A stretch of 64,000 nt of DNA from Cryptomeria japonica (GCF_030272615.1 NC_081406.1:262536624-262600623); one strand, 5' to 3'; shown: positions 11,641-23,775, numbered from the stretch's first letter. The notes: a model not told the origin generated them from the sequence alone. Translations and numbers: made by a program.

Positions 11641-12190
11641 ACATTGTCTCAAGCAAAGGTATTGAGGTCAATCCAGAAAAAGTCAAGGCAATCATGGACA
11701 TGCCACCTCCAAAGAATATCAGTCAGCTCAGGACACTACAAGGGCGGCTCCAATCTATTCGCAGATTCATCGCACAACTGGCAAATAAGTGTCACCCATT
11801 TACACACCTACTACACAAGAATATCCGCTTTCAGTGGGATGTCAGGTGCCAGCAAGCGTTCCAGATGCTCAAAGACTATCTCATGAATACACCATTATTG
11901 ATCCCACCAGATCCAAGTAGGCTTCTACTACTCTATATTTCAGCAACTAATACAGCTTTGGGAGTACTATTGGCACAACACAATGCAGAAGGGAAAGAGT
12001 GTGTAGTTTACTACATTTCTCGCACACTGGTCGGCTATGAACTCAATTACACCCCTATTAAGCGAGCTTGCCTAGCAGTAATCTTGGCAGCCACTAAACT
12101 GAGACACTATCTGTTAACTCACAAGGTACAACTCATTGCAAAGATCGATCCACTAAAAAACTTACTCAGCAAAGCAGCATTGCTGGTCGC
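11641..12190 (+). pseudogene. RT connection and first (gypsy) RNase H, catalytic site lost
   Basis: The connection region (KAIMDMPPPKNISQLRTLQG, FQWDVRCQQAFQMLK) is followed by an RNase H fold remnant: LLLYISATNTALGVLLAQ, YYISRTLVGYELNYTPIKRACLAV and LRHYLLTHKVQLI. The usual Asp-Ala-Ser-Asp start of active gypsy RNase H is replaced by ISATNT. A degenerate first RNase H paired with a second one is what Tat-lineage elements are known for. A frameshift near 12185 separates it from the next domain. Confidence 0.75.
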
Positions 12191-12839
12191 TTGGCCGAAT
12201 GGGTAATGATTCTTAGTGAATTTGACATCGAGTATGTGAACCGTAAGGCTATCAAAGGGCAAGTTATTGCAGATCAGTTGGCTGACGCACCCCTCATAGG
12301 TGATCATCCTCTCATTTCCAATTTTCCAGATGAAGAGATATTCATGATCACAGAAGCACAACCATGGAAACTATACTTTGATGGTTCATACACTAGGCAT
12401 GGCTCGGAGGCAAGCATTCTATTTATCACACCTCAAGGTGACAACATCCTGAAGTCCTACAGGCTCGCATTTCCATGCACAAACAACATAGCTGAATATG
12501 AGGCCTTGATCACAAGACTCAGGCTAGCCATACAATGAAAGTTACAAGAACTACAAGTATATGGTGACTCCCAACTGGTCATTCGACAAGCAATAGATGA
12601 ATATCAGACCAAGGATGATAAACTCATGCCATACAAACAAATGGTGGATAGTCTAAAGGCATCATTTACTACAATTACCTTTGAGCAGATACCCAGAGAT
12701 CAGAATCGAGCTACTGACGCTATGGCTACTATCGCATCTCTTCTAGATCTTCCACAGAATTCAACACGCTACGAGTTCTTGGTAGAACAGCTTTGGATTC
12801 TCGCTTATGATATCCCCAAATCCGAGATGATATGTCGCC
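12191..12839 (+). pseudogene. Second (archaeal-type) RNase H
   Basis: A second RNase H follows: WKLYFDGSYTRHGSEASI, FPCTNNIAEYEAL, a TGA at 12536, then VYGDSQLVIRQAIDEYQTK and FEQIPRDQNRATDAMATIASL. The D, E and D of the active site (YFDGS, AEYEA, YGDSQ) are present. This extra domain marks the Tat lineage and presumably removes the template RNA in place of the decayed first RNase H. The TGA stands where CGA or a similar codon would be expected. Confidence 0.8.
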
Positions 12840-14117
12840 TTGTCAGTTCCGAATCCCCATGGTATGGTGAATTTTTACACCTATCTCCACGATCACACCC
12901 TTCCTCCCAACCAATCAAATAACCAACATAAAACTTTCATTCGCCAAACTGCTCGATATACCATTATTGCTGAAACCCTATACCGACACAGTCTTGATGG
13001 TACTCTCCTTCGATGTCTAGAACAAGATGAGATAACAAAGGCCTTGGAAGAGGTACATGAAGGAATTTGTGGGACTCACTCAAGTGGTCTGTCACTAGAC
13101 AAGAAACTCCTGTGCAATGGATACTATTGGCCATCTATGGAAAAAGACTCCTACTACTTTGTCAGAAAGTGCAAGAAATGCCAAGTCCATGGAGACCTGA
13201 TACATGCACCAGCACAGGAACTACAACCAATTACAACACCATGGCCTTTTTGTCAATGGGGCCTTGACCTTGTGGGTAAAATTCATCCATCTTCATCCAA
13301 CAGCCACAAATTCATTATTACCGCCACCAAATACTTCACAAAGTGGATTGAAGTTGTTCCAGTTACCCAAGTCACCGGCAAGAAGATCGCCTCATTCATC
13401 CTTAATTACATCATCTGCCAGTATGGTGTCCCCATGTCCATTATCATAGATAACGGGCTTCCTTTCAAAAATCAAGATGTTCGTGAGCTCTGTGAAAAGT
13501 TTCATATCCAACATCGCTTTTCCACCCCCTATTACCCACAAGGCAATGGTCAGGCTGAAGCATCGAATAAAAACATATTGAGAATCCTCAAGAAGACAGT
13601 CAATGATGTTAGTCATGATTGGCATGTTCAATTGAATCCAGCACTATGGGCATATTGAACTAGCATTCAAACCCCTACAGGCGCAACTCCCTACTCATTG
13701 GTCTATGGTGCCGAAGCTATCTTACCTATTGAGGTTGAGATACCATCACTATGGGTTTCCTTGCATAATCTGATAGATGATGAAGCATACAGAGTATCAC
13801 ATCTTCGGGACTTAAAACTACTTGATGAGAAGTGACAAGCTGCATACAATCATCTCAAAGCCTATCAGCAGCGCATGAGTAGAAGCTACAATCACCGAGT
13901 TCAACCTCATACATTTGAGGTAGGTGATCTTGTTCTTCGAGAGAATCCTTGTAACCAACCAAACAAAGAACATCAGGGAAAGTTTGAATCAAATTGGCTG
14001 GGTCCATATGTTATCACTGCTGTATTTGGGTCCGGGGCATATCAGTTGGCTACTTCTGAAGGAGAACCACTAGCAGATCCGATCAACAACATGCACCTCA
14101 AACGATTTTATACGTAA
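12840..14117 (+). pseudogene. Integrase, full domain set with stops
   Basis: The integrase joins element DNA to the host chromosome. After a frameshift near 12865 the frame shows the His/Cys zinc region (VHEGICGTHSSG, KCKKCQVHGD), then the core with Asp in WGLDLVGKI, Asp in IIIDNG and Glu in NGQAEASNK, with GVPMSI and TPYYPQGNG between. TGA codons at 13656 and 13833 both stand where Arg (CGA) is expected. The C-terminal domain is complete: HTFEVGDLVLRENP, NWLGPYVITAVFGSGAYQL, MHLKRFYT, stop at 14115. The same tail is fused to Gag in the young element at 23776-24009. Confidence 0.85.
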
Positions 14118-14589
14118 AAGCTATACAGAGTATCATGCTCTCATACATACCAAAAAATCAATCCAGAAACATTCAGATAAATGTCCTGAAGAAAGTACAA
14201 AAACATCAAAATAGTAAAGAAAAATCATGCATCCAAATGGTGAACAACCACTTCGGTGGCACCTTGGGTAAAAGTGATGGTGAAAACCTGGCAAACAGGT
14301 GCCACTCGTGAAAGCTACGGCTCCATTGTCTTTCAGGCTTGTTGTGATCACATTCATTAGATACACACATCCATCCACCCAAACCATGACTTATTATTGA
14401 TCTGCAATCATGAGATAGTACTCCATGTGTCTTGCATCCCGCTTTTTCAGAGTCATGCCTAAAACTGGGGGCAATACCCTTAACCTATTTGATGGAAGTG
14501 GATTCTGCATTACTTGTGATTCATTTGTTCGGATTTGGTCTGAGAATTTGAAAATCTAGGGTGTGGCCCTTGCCACTAAATGAATTGTC
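14118..14589 (+). other. 3' untranslated region with possible polypurine tract
   Basis: After the integrase stop there is ~470 bp without coding potential. AAAACTGGGGGCAA at ~14461 is a plausible polypurine tract. No LTR start (TGTAGTCACAT) follows it, so the 3' LTR has been lost or the element is truncated here. The exact junction to the LINE scrap is not visible. Confidence 0.4.
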
Positions 14590-15620
14590 AAGACTCTTTA
14601 ATTGTGATGAACCATACATTTTTTTAATTATAAATAATATTAAGCTTGCTCTAAAAGAGCCAAATAGTGGAGACTGGAGAGGATTGCGTCTTCATGATAT
14701 TTTATTGGGTAAATTCTGAGTGATTCCATCTGGTTCTAATGTTTTTAACATTTGGAGGGCTTGGGAGAATATTAAAAATTTAATTTACGATAGTGATACT
14801 TATACTAGGATTAAATTTTTTATTTTTTTTTCAGTTTTAGATCCATGCATTGGAATAATAAGCCTCTTGCATTACTGCAAGGTTGTTATGCAAAGGCTTA
14901 GAATAATAAAGGGATCTCTTAGTTTGAGGATATGTTTTTTGAAGGACAAATTAGGAACTAAGAGTTTCTTAGAGATAAATACCATTTGTCTCAATCTCAA
15001 AAGAGAACCTACACTGAGTTGATCAAAGTTGTATGTAACATTCAATTTTTAGTGAATTTGGAATCTAATATTGAAACTATTCAAAACTTCCATTGGGTAG
15101 ATAGAACCGTATTCTTCAAGATTAATGCCAAAAAGTTATATAGGTTATCAACTGACTCTCAGGAGGTACTTAGTCTAGTCAACACCAGATGGAATTTGAA
15201 TTTGGATGAAAAACACTAGAATTATGTCATTAAATCTTGTTGGTGCAATCTTTTAGATACCAAGAAATGTTGTTTTAGGTGGCTTTTACTTATTAAAAGA
15301 TTTGCTGTAGATTCTTCTTTTTCTGATTTGGGCTTATTTGGTATTGATTGTAATATTTGTAATCTGAATGGGACTTTTGAGCATTTTCTTTAAATGTAGA
15401 TTTTTGCCAATTCTCTATAATCTTTATTCTTGGGCAATATTTTGGGGTGGAACGTTAGAAATAACTTTTCATGGCATAAGCTTTAATTTGGTTATTATTT
15501 TGACTTTCTTTATCTACTGAAATTTTATGGTTTATTTGGAAAAGGATAAATGAGGAGAAATGAGCAGCTTATTTGGAAAAGGACAAATTTTCTCCAATTC
15601 GTCTATTGACTTCTATTAAC
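14590..15620 (+). pseudogene. LINE ORF2 3' fragment (zf-RVT region)
   Basis: A decayed non-LTR retrotransposon segment in several frames. Recognisable pieces: WENIKNLIYDSDTYTRIKF, TELIKVVCNIQFLVN, NTRWNLNLDEKH, then CWCNLLDTKKCCFRWLLL, LGLFGIDCNICNLNGTFEHFL (the C-x2-C...H zinc-binding part placed after LINE RT in plants), and a trailing FYGLFGKG-type block like the usual W-R-x-W-K-E-R-N region. Many stops and shifts. Family assignment is moderate and rests on pattern and spacing. Confidence 0.5.
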
Positions 15621-17334
15621 ACTATCTTGTCATCTACATAACCTGTCAGCTTATAAGGGATATCTTAAAAATCCCCAATTCTAATATATGTAATTTTTGA
15701 AATTGGATAAAATAGCTTCCATACTTAATTACAAGAGTTGCCACTTTTGGTGATATCCTCAAGTTTCCTTCCAACTCTCTCACAGTTAGTGATGTTAAGG
15801 CATCATTTATTCTTTGAATTTTTTTAATAACTTCCAATTGCAATTGGGGATAATAATCATATATTTGAATTGTTTGACTGTATACACCATGGGTTTGTAG
15901 CCCAAGCCATGATATCATACTTGCAATTGCATAAAACAAATAAGACATGTAAATTTCTTGTTTAGTGCCAAAATTTACTAATCACTCATTTAGATTGTCA
16001 CTTATAATCTTTCCCTAATCAATTTGTTTCTCTCCATGATAGGCTATTGTGATAAATTGGCACATCTAGTAATGGAAAGAGTTGGTTGCTTTGTATCCAT
16101 TACTTTGTTATGCAGAGTGACCATGTTAGATATATCATTGTTGAAATGAGACTTGTACAGGTTCTTAAGTAGTTGTGATTTTCCTTTCTTGGGAAATATC
16201 AACCATACATGTTGTATGGAGCTTAAACACATGCTTTTCTTTCTTGGAAGAACTTATACCCTATTTCCTTGCTTATTTCAACAAACTCATCTTTGGGTGG
16301 TAACTAGAAAGAAATGCAAATTGAAAGACCATCTAGTTTTGCAACCAATTTTTTCATATATGGTCTTCATCTCTTTAGTGTCATGTTCGTAGTGTTTAAC
16401 ACATGCTAAGACCAATTTTGTGCATTGGATGGTAACTAGGAAGCCAAAAACATGGACTAAACCATTGGCAAAGGTTGCTTGTGCCAAAGAAGTTCTTGGG
16501 TTTTCTACCATCTTGCTCCAAAAATCCTATAACTGATATGCCCTAATTTGTAGTCACTATCCTTTGATAGACTATTTTCCAACATTGATGTGTGTTCATA
16601 ACGTTGATATTCAATTTTTTTTTTGGACAGCTTAGACAACATGCACAAGATGCAAGCTAGAGTTTTGAGTTATTTTTGGTCGGTAAGGAGTGGAGGTAAT
16701 TTACATTCATGTGAATGATAACAAAGCTAGTTATAGTTCATGAAGAAGCTAGCAAATTTAGGGTTTATTGCAAAGATATATAGAAAGAAATGATACTAAA
16801 TTGATAGTGATGTGGAAGATATTTGATTGAAAAGAAAGGGATAAATATTGTAGGCAAATTTTAATGCAAACTAGTTGGGCCCGTCTGTGAATGCAGTTTG
16901 GTATTTGCATAGGAATCTTTGATGTTGGGTGAGTGTGATGAGCTTTGGTCGAATGGTAGACTTCTTTGAATGGCAAAGGTTAGGGGAACTCCTTTAAAAT
17001 TCAATCGCCTTTTTATTTTGAAATAGATTGATGAAGTTGCCTTATAACTTCTTACTTACCCCAACGTATCAGAGATTTTAATGATTCTTGAGACCATGTG
17101 GGCATTCGACAAGGTTGTGAGAATCTTAGAAGATGCCGATATTTTCATCAAAATTTTGCTTGACAACCTTTTCTTCCTTATCTGAAACTTGCAACCTTGT
17201 GGAACATGTTGGAAATTTGGGAGTTTTCGAAACTAGGTTGGCCTTTTACAAGGTTGTGACAACCTTGTTGGCATTTGACATGGTTGTGAGAACTACTGAT
17301 TTTGTTGATAAACAAGAAACTATTCTTTGAAAAG
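15621..17334. other. No gene recognised; unassigned AT-rich DNA
   Basis: Short minus-strand open stretches at 15646-15948, 16044-16232 and 16287-16511 form a loose chain (ending in HTHGVYSQ- and ANGLVHVFGF-like peptides) but match nothing I know and are separated by stops. A CAAGGTTGTGA motif recurs at ~17108-17300 (four near copies). It may be an old transposable-element remnant. Confidence 0.4.
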
Positions 17335-17481
17335 ATAAAACCGCGTATGCGGTGCCTGATAAAAAAAGTTTTTAAAAAAAACTAAGTCCTCATTTACCCG
17401 AAAAGCGCATTTTTTACTTTGTTTTTTTTCCCATTTTCTAACCTAAACTGCGAACAGGGTGCTAAATTTGTCCTCTAGGCT

Positions 17482-18355
17482 ATGGATCAAGGTTAGTTTT
17501 TGTTTATTTTTGTCTTTCTTTCTGGTTTATGCAATTTATTTTACATTTTGAATTTAATTTCATTAATTTTGATTAGGTTTTTTCATTTTTTGTTTCAAAA
17601 ACCAGATTCTTCTAATCCAGAATAAGAACAACCAAATGCACCTCCTGAAAACCCACAAGAACAACCAAATGCACCTCCTGAAAACACACAAGAACAACCC
17701 CCAATTCCTCCTTTTGACTGCACAACCGAAACATAGGAAGAATTAATTAATCAGTTAGGGCAAAATACATCCAAAATCAATATATTGATTGTAAAATTGA
17801 AAACTTCTGAACTTGACCATCATCAATCCCTCGCCACTAACCTAGAAACATTAGCTAGTGGTGCCATAGTTGTTTCCACATAAATTACCAAATGGGGAAG
17901 CTTTAGGGATAGGTGTCGTCAATTCTATGCCAATGGGCTATCATACGATGGAGTTAAAAACAAAAATATTTCTAAACAACAAATATGTGCCCTTTTTGTT
18001 GACCCCAAAACTGGTCAGTCATTACCTCCTAATGCAAAGAGGTTTCCCATACATTGGTGTACCAATGTGCAGATGAAGAATCTTTTTTGGCAGAGGTGGT
18101 GGATGGTCTTTAACGATCCACCTTGTAATAATTATGAGGTGCCATTATATTTTTTGAGAAAAATATATTGTGAGTTTGTGCTCAATGTGCGCCCAAATTA
18201 TTTTGACATGAGAGAGTTTCATGGTAGAGGTGGTGGCTCTGCCCAAGATAGACCTGGAGCCCGTAGGCGATTAGCCGCAGAGAGTCACCGCCCCCTAGCA
18301 CCCAAACCCAAGGTGCATCAGGTTGTCCCATTAGAGCTGAAAGAGTTGATGGAGC
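17482..18355 (+). pseudogene. Companion gene, 5' part (exons 1-2), interrupted by retrotransposon
   Basis: I do not recognise this protein. Exon 1 is 17482-17491 (ATGGATCAAG, donor GTTAGT). Exon 2 starts at 17606 after ...AAAAACCAG, in phase. It encodes two tandem ~11-residue repeats rich in P, E, N and Q (17626-17690), then a predicted helical region, then WGSFRDRCRQFYANGLSYDG, FPIHWCTNVQMKNLFWQRWW, VRPNYFDMREF and a Gly/Arg-rich linker. In-frame stops are at 17623 (TAA), 17734 (TAG) and 17881 (TAA), all one C-to-T step from CAA or CAG. The coding frame breaks off at 18355, where the nested LTR element starts, and continues in the same frame at 31014. It would be a nuclear protein (see part 2). 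Confidence 0.6.
18351..18355. other. Target-site duplication GGAGC (left)
   Basis: GGAGC directly before the left LTR (TGTATATGG); the same five bases follow the right LTR at 31009-31013. A 5-bp duplication is standard for gypsy integration and proves that the two LTRs belong to one insertion. Confidence 0.95.
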
Positions 18356-19136
18356 TGTATATGGTGAAAATGGATACAATAATAACAATATTGAAAGGCT
18401 AAAATGAATCCAACCACTAAACCCTAGCCTAACAACAACAAAGATCCACCATAACATATGAAGATAACCTAAGACAATGCAAAATAACTCAAAATCACAA
18501 AGATTATACCATCACATGTCCAATAGGGTTTTGATCTCCATTCTTCCTATCTCCATTGATCTTGTTTGATATGCTTGCTCTCAGATTTTTGTATGCACAA
18601 GAGCTCAACAAAGAACGGAATGTGGTTGCAAGTAGGATTGTAGTGTAGCAAGTTGCATGAAAGATCATTAGCATGAGTGATTAGGGTTTGACAATGAAGA
18701 AAGCATCTCCTTAAATAGAAGACACAATAAGAAATGGAGGGTTAAGATTGAGAGGTGTAAAAAGAGAGGTCGGCTAGGATTAGAGGGTAGGTAAAAGAAA
18801 TACCAAAATAATGAAAGGGGTAGGTAGTGTATGAATTAAGAGATGAATGACATGTGTCATGGGTAGAAAAAGCTAATGAATTAATTAAATAAATAAAGAT
18901 TTATTTAATTAATAGAAGAAGTAGGACAATTAAATAAATAAAATATTTATTTAATTTAGGAAAGGGATAATTTAAATAAATAAATGTATTTATTTAAATG
19001 AGAAATAAGGCTAGAAGAGGATAAATGAATTAATTAAATAAATAAAAATTTATTTAATTAATAGAAGAATTAGGCTTAGATAATTAAATAAATAAAATAT
19101 TTATTTAATTAAACATGACAATTTTGAGTGTCTACA
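18356..19136 (-). repeat. 3' LTR of young gypsy element
   Basis: 781 bp; in plus orientation starts TGTATATGGTG and ends GTGTCTACA. It contains AT-rich TTAATTAAATAAATA blocks at its transcript-5' side (18870-19110) and a TATA-like TCTATTTAAGG on the minus strand (~18713-18723). It differs from the other LTR near 18586 (C versus T), near 18638 (T versus C) and at two bases in an A/T run at ~19043-19050. Confidence 0.95.
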
Positions 19137-19151
19137 TTTTGCCCCTCTTTG
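19137..19151 (-). other. Polypurine tract
   Basis: On the minus strand AAAGAGGGGCAAAA stands directly before the 3' LTR start (TGTAGACACTC). It primes plus-strand DNA synthesis and confirms the orientation. Confidence 0.85.
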
Positions 19152-19494
19152 AGACAATGCGGCTTGTCGCGTTGTTTCAAAGAAGATAAGATGAACTGAT
19201 ACAGAGTTGCCCCAGAATGGGAATGATATGCCCCCTCGAGAGATTGGATGAAAATGTCTGAAAAGATTGCAGACAATCTCTCGATAAGAAACAATCTCTC
19301 GATAAGAAAGAGAGACTAGAATGGACTGACCGGATAAAGTGACAAAGTCATGGGATAAAGAAGACTGACTCGGGAAACGAAGGCTAGGGGTATTCTATAA
19401 GATAGACCACGGGGGAAAATACATCCTCATTGTCATCTACACCGTCACAAGAGCATAGTGCAAAGTGAAAATAAAGCAGCAACAGTCAGCAGCG

Positions 19495-22055
19495 ATGGCT
19501 TTGGTTCACAGGTTCGAGCGCGTTCGCCGATTTTAGAGGCCAACGGAGGCAGGAGAGCCAGTAAGTACCACAAAACCTCCTCGTACTTTGATGCATTTAT
19601 TGTTGTCATTAATTCATACTAGGTAATGTAATAAATGCGCATTTATGTCAAGAAAATGTGTTTGTGTCCAAAAATGTGAATTTGTGTCTTCCAGGTCAAA
19701 TCGGCAGTTCTGTGATGAACATACGCTGTCGATTGGATAAGCTGCTGAGAGGATACACTCAAGAAGGTCCTCTAGGGAAGACTAAGATAGATCAAGGCAC
19801 TTTGTGATGAACAGTGAGTACCAAGATAGAGTACTTTGTGATGAACAGAGAGTACCAAAATATGAGCAGCACTTTGTGATGAACAGGGAGTGCAAATGTG
19901 AGTGACACTTTGTGATGAACAGGGAATGTCACACACGTAGTACTTTGTGATGAACAGGGAGCACTACTAGGATAGATAGCAACACTTTGTGATGAATAGT
20001 GAGTGTCACTAGGATAGATAACCATATGCATTTAGATAGCAAGTAGCATTGTGTGATAAACAGTGAATGCCACGATAACTGACATGATTGATTGTTTGAC
20101 TACAGGAGTATCTGCCTATGCTAGAGTCAGGGGAGAGATTATCATCCACACAGAGGTTGTGACCTGAGTTGACAGCCGAGGACTGAGCTGCGATTGAGGT
20201 TATGGGATTGAGATACATTCTGTATGTGCCTGAGTTTCGGGTGAACATGGGATTGCTGACTGCACTGGCTGAGAGATGGCACTCAGAGACTTGTAGTTTG
20301 CATTTGCCGATGGGTGAGATGACAGTCACCTTGGAGGATGTCTACAGGATACTACATGTCCCTATTGATGGAGAGTTGATTCCCTATGACCGTGACGGTG
20401 ACAGGGAGGCATTGAGACGGGTTTTCCAGGATCCCGGGTTGGAGATGCGAGCAGGTCATGTAGCCTGGGATACCATGACTGCCACAGGGTTAGCATTGCT
20501 GGCAGTTGTTGGGGGAGTCATCAATGGGTATTTGTGTCCAGACAGGGCCACACGAGGATTGGCAGTGGGCTGGGGAGGGGCCTTGGAGACGCTGATGGCA
20601 GAGCACACCAGGTATGCATGGGGGCCATGTGTCCTGGCACATTTGTATTATGAGCTGCATCAGTTTGTGTACCACGGATCAGTGGGTTTGGGCTGCGGCG
20701 TGACTCTCTTGCAGGTGTGGGCCTATGAGCACCTTCCCATCACACGACCCATTCATTTCAGAGGCAGAGGACAGGGACGGAGTTTCGTGCACCTGTATGA
20801 CATGATCACATCCCAGCCTCGGATTGGGAGATTGGAGCATTGGAGGCGAGTCATTGATGATATAGACATGGTCATCTGGAGGCCGTACCTAGGGTGCGAG
20901 GAGTGGGAGGACGACGCATTGGAGCTACCATATGTATTCAGGAGCAGGTATCTGATTGGGCGGACGCCCTATATTCTGGAGAGGCAACTTGTTGACAGGG
21001 TGTGCAGGCAGTTTGGCCGTATTCAACGGATGCCACGGGGCTCGGGCATGTATGCCCGTACGGTCAGAGATCAGGTGCAGTTTGGCCCACTGCTATCATA
21101 TGATCAGGCGGTGACGCAGCTAGCGGAGATGATGCCGATGCCATGGGACATGTGGCCAGAGGTAGATGATGCAGGGATGGACGCAGAGTACTCTGCGTAT
21201 TGGGCAGAGCATGCATTTCCCAGATTGACAGATCCGGCAGAGCCACTGGATGGAGAGGGTGGAGGAGATGATGATGATGGAGGAGGGGATGGAGGTAGGG
21301 GCCGGCGGAGGCGGAGGGGAGTGGTGGGAGAGAGGCGGGTAGCACCTCGGAGGGAGGGAGGACAGGAGAGAGCAGCTCTGGTGGTGAGAGGACGGGGTGG
21401 ACTGCCCCTACAGGTGCCAGCAGCATAGGGTCCTAGACAGGGACCGAGACAGGTACAGGCAGAGGGACAGAGACAGGTATAGCCACAGGTACCTATACAG
21501 GCACAGGGACAGGTGCAGGCAGAGGTTGAGGGACAGGCACCTGTAGGGGAGGAGCCACAGGCAGAGGCGGAGAGCGGAGACTCTGAGGAGGATGAGGTGT
21601 TGAGGCTGCGGGAGATCTGCCAGGGCCAGGCAGATGAGATTGAGGATTTGGTGCGGGAGAGAGACCACCTCAGGATCAGGGTCCGAGACACAGAGCGGGA
21701 GAGGGATCAGGCCATCCAGAGATACACAGAGGCCGAGACAGCTCTGAGGGCAGGTAGGCGGGCAGCAGAGGATGCAGGGGCAGGCTACGCATATGTTTTG
21801 CGAGCCGGAGAGGAGATCGCCTACTGGAGGGATCTATACTATGCAGCCGTGCCAGCAGATCAACGGGCTAGGAGCTTCCATAGATCGTCGCGCACAGCGA
21901 CGGCTACGGGAGGGAGTCGCAGGAGACAGATATCCAGTGGTGGGGTCATGGGGCCTCCACCACCACCAGAGAGACAGGGGGATCCTGGGGCGGGGCCATC
22001 TATAGCTCAGACTCCGTCGAGGCGAGGCGGCTCCGAGGGAGGGAGTTCCTCATAG
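19495..22055 (+). pseudogene. Antisense plant mobile domain (PMD) gene carried by the retrotransposon
   Basis: PMD proteins resemble the C-terminal domain of plant MAIN/MAIL1 proteins and occur in genes and transposons. The long exon starts at 20106 after ...GACTACAG and runs to 22055. Seen: YVPEFRVNMGLLTALAERW, SLHLPMGEMTVTLEDVYRIL, VPIDGELI, GYLCPDRATRGLAVGWGG, HLYYELHQF, LLQVWAYEHLPI and YDMITSQPRIGRLEHW, a typical PMD order. Then come an Asp/Gly/Arg-rich linker, a 12-bp tandem region, a coiled coil (VRERDHLRIRVRDTERERDQ, ~21645-21720) and a Ser/Gly tail. A likely first exon is 19495-19560 (MALVHRFERVRRF; perfect donor GTAAGT at 19561, phase 0). In-frame stops: TAG 19534, TGA 20160, TGA 20184, TAG 21426, TAG 21480, all one C-to-T change from CAG or CGA. 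The exon is far GC-richer than its surroundings. Confidence 0.75.
19797..20075 (+). repeat. Tandem array of CTTTGTGATGAACAG units
   Basis: Seven copies with T-T-T at about 19801, 19834, 19873, 19909, 19944, 19986 and 20049, spacing 33-63 bp. Several copies are framed by CACT before and AGTG after, giving a short inverted repeat. They lie in the proposed intron of the PMD gene. Confidence 0.75.
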
Positions 22056-23775
22056 CTATAGTGGGCTCCCATTGTATCAGTATATGTACCATTGTTGTAT
22101 TGTAGACACCTGCGGGTGATTCTTTTGTAGCCATACGATTCTTTTGACATCATTGTATTATGACACTTTTGATTATATATGAGATGATTCATTTTGCGGC
22201 AGCTATATGCATGTGTACCTTATGTGATGAGATGTTCTTATGTGATGGATGTTTTATGATATGGATGCTTATATGATGCAATGCAATATATTTTTGTTCT
22301 TTTATGTTGTATATGTGATGTCTGATGCAAATGTGAATGTATGTAATGCAAATGAATATGATAATGCAAATGATTATTTACATAATGAAAATGTGAGATG
22401 TGCTAACATGTGTTGTATGCAGGATGTGATGCAATTGTGATATCTATATGTATGTATGAAATGCTTATATGTGGTGATGCAGGTGCAACGACATGAAATG
22501 CAAATGTTTTTGATGTGTCATTATACTCAGTCATGTGATAGCAGGCTACGCAGACTCGAGAAGGATGATGGAAGTCAATCAAGAAAGGGGAATGGAAGAC
22601 AGAAGATATGAACGTGAAAGAGCTTCTTGTGCGTTATCATCATTGAGCTTATTATGGCAAAATAGGTTATGACAATCGAGGCATATGTTCGACCCAGAAA
22701 GTCATTGTACCTGTTTGCATGGAGATAAGACAGTCACAAACAAGGAATGCCCCAGTTCATACTAGACTCACAGTGTCCTCATATCCTTGGACAAGTCATA
22801 GCATTACTAAGAGACAATCCACAGACAGCAAATACAAATAGGTGACGATACCCCATCCTCGCCTTTCTAGTCAAAGACATCCTGGAGATAGAATCTCTAG
22901 TCAAAGACATCCTGGAAAAGCTAAAAGACATGTCACCAAAAAGATAAAATCAAAAGAAAACCAAGACTCGACACCAACATCCACTGTAGTCCTCAAGTTT
23001 AGTGTCTCTTGTCACTTGTTTAAGTCATGTTCAATTGTGGTCACAATGTTCACTTTCACAAAAAGGATAGATAGCACTGAACCATATGTTGTCTGAGTCT
23101 GTTGAAAGATTTGATTTTGTTGAAGCCCATTGTTGCTGCTGTGTCTCATCTGAAACTGATTGAATCCATGAAACTGATACTTTATTGCGGAGAAGATGAA
23201 ACTTTATTGCAGATCTGTGATGCAAATGTTGCTTTATTGCGGATTATGCGCGAATAGACTGAAGGAAGCTGGAAGAAACTGTACTCCTCGAAACATGTGA
23301 TGTTCTCAGTTCCACACCCATCACTAGACGTAGGATTTTGCCTTAGCCACAGATAGGATCTGATTTATTATGGATGGAAAATGGAGATTTATTATGAATG
23401 GCTAACCAATCTTAGGTAGATCAATAACAAGCCATGATGGGAATAGGTAAGTTTATTGTGGATGAATTGGTCGTGAGTGTGTGCAAAGTGAAAGGATGAA
23501 AGTGAATCCTGAAGGAGGGAGGAGCAAAGTCCCTACGCATAGCGCTGGTGACCCAGTTTTCACCATGGTACTTGCCCAGGGCGCCACCGAAGTGGTTTTC
23601 ACCATTGGACGAAATTATTTCTCTTTACTTTTTTGGATTTTTCAATTTTTTTGTGTCACAAGGCGCCTGTTTGCCAGGTTGTCACCAAGTAACGATTTTT
23701 TTGTTTTATAATTTTTATTTTTTTTTGAAATTTTTTGATTTTTTTGCATTTTTCGAATTAGGATATTCTGAAGGG
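22056..23775. other. Element interior without gene
   Basis: Between the PMD gene and the Gag stop. 22190-22520 is rich in ATGCAAATG and GATGT words. 22860-22920 has a repeated CTAGTCAAAGACATCCTGGA. 23160-23470 has a recurring TTTATTGCGGA/TTTATTATGGA word. 23540-23700 repeats GTTTTCACCAT and GGCGCC, then turns T-rich. No coding frame is supported. Confidence 0.6.

Noticed and set aside
15646-16511. Host gene on the minus strand
   Set aside because: Stops between all pieces, no clear splice pattern and no known domain.
21064-21691. Minus-strand Pro/Ser/Leu-rich ORFs opposite the PMD gene
   Set aside because: Shadows of the GC-rich PMD linker and repeat; no domain.
22249-22440. 63-codon plus-strand ORF
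   Set aside because: Low-complexity ATG-rich DNA; Met/Asn/Asp composition is an artefact.
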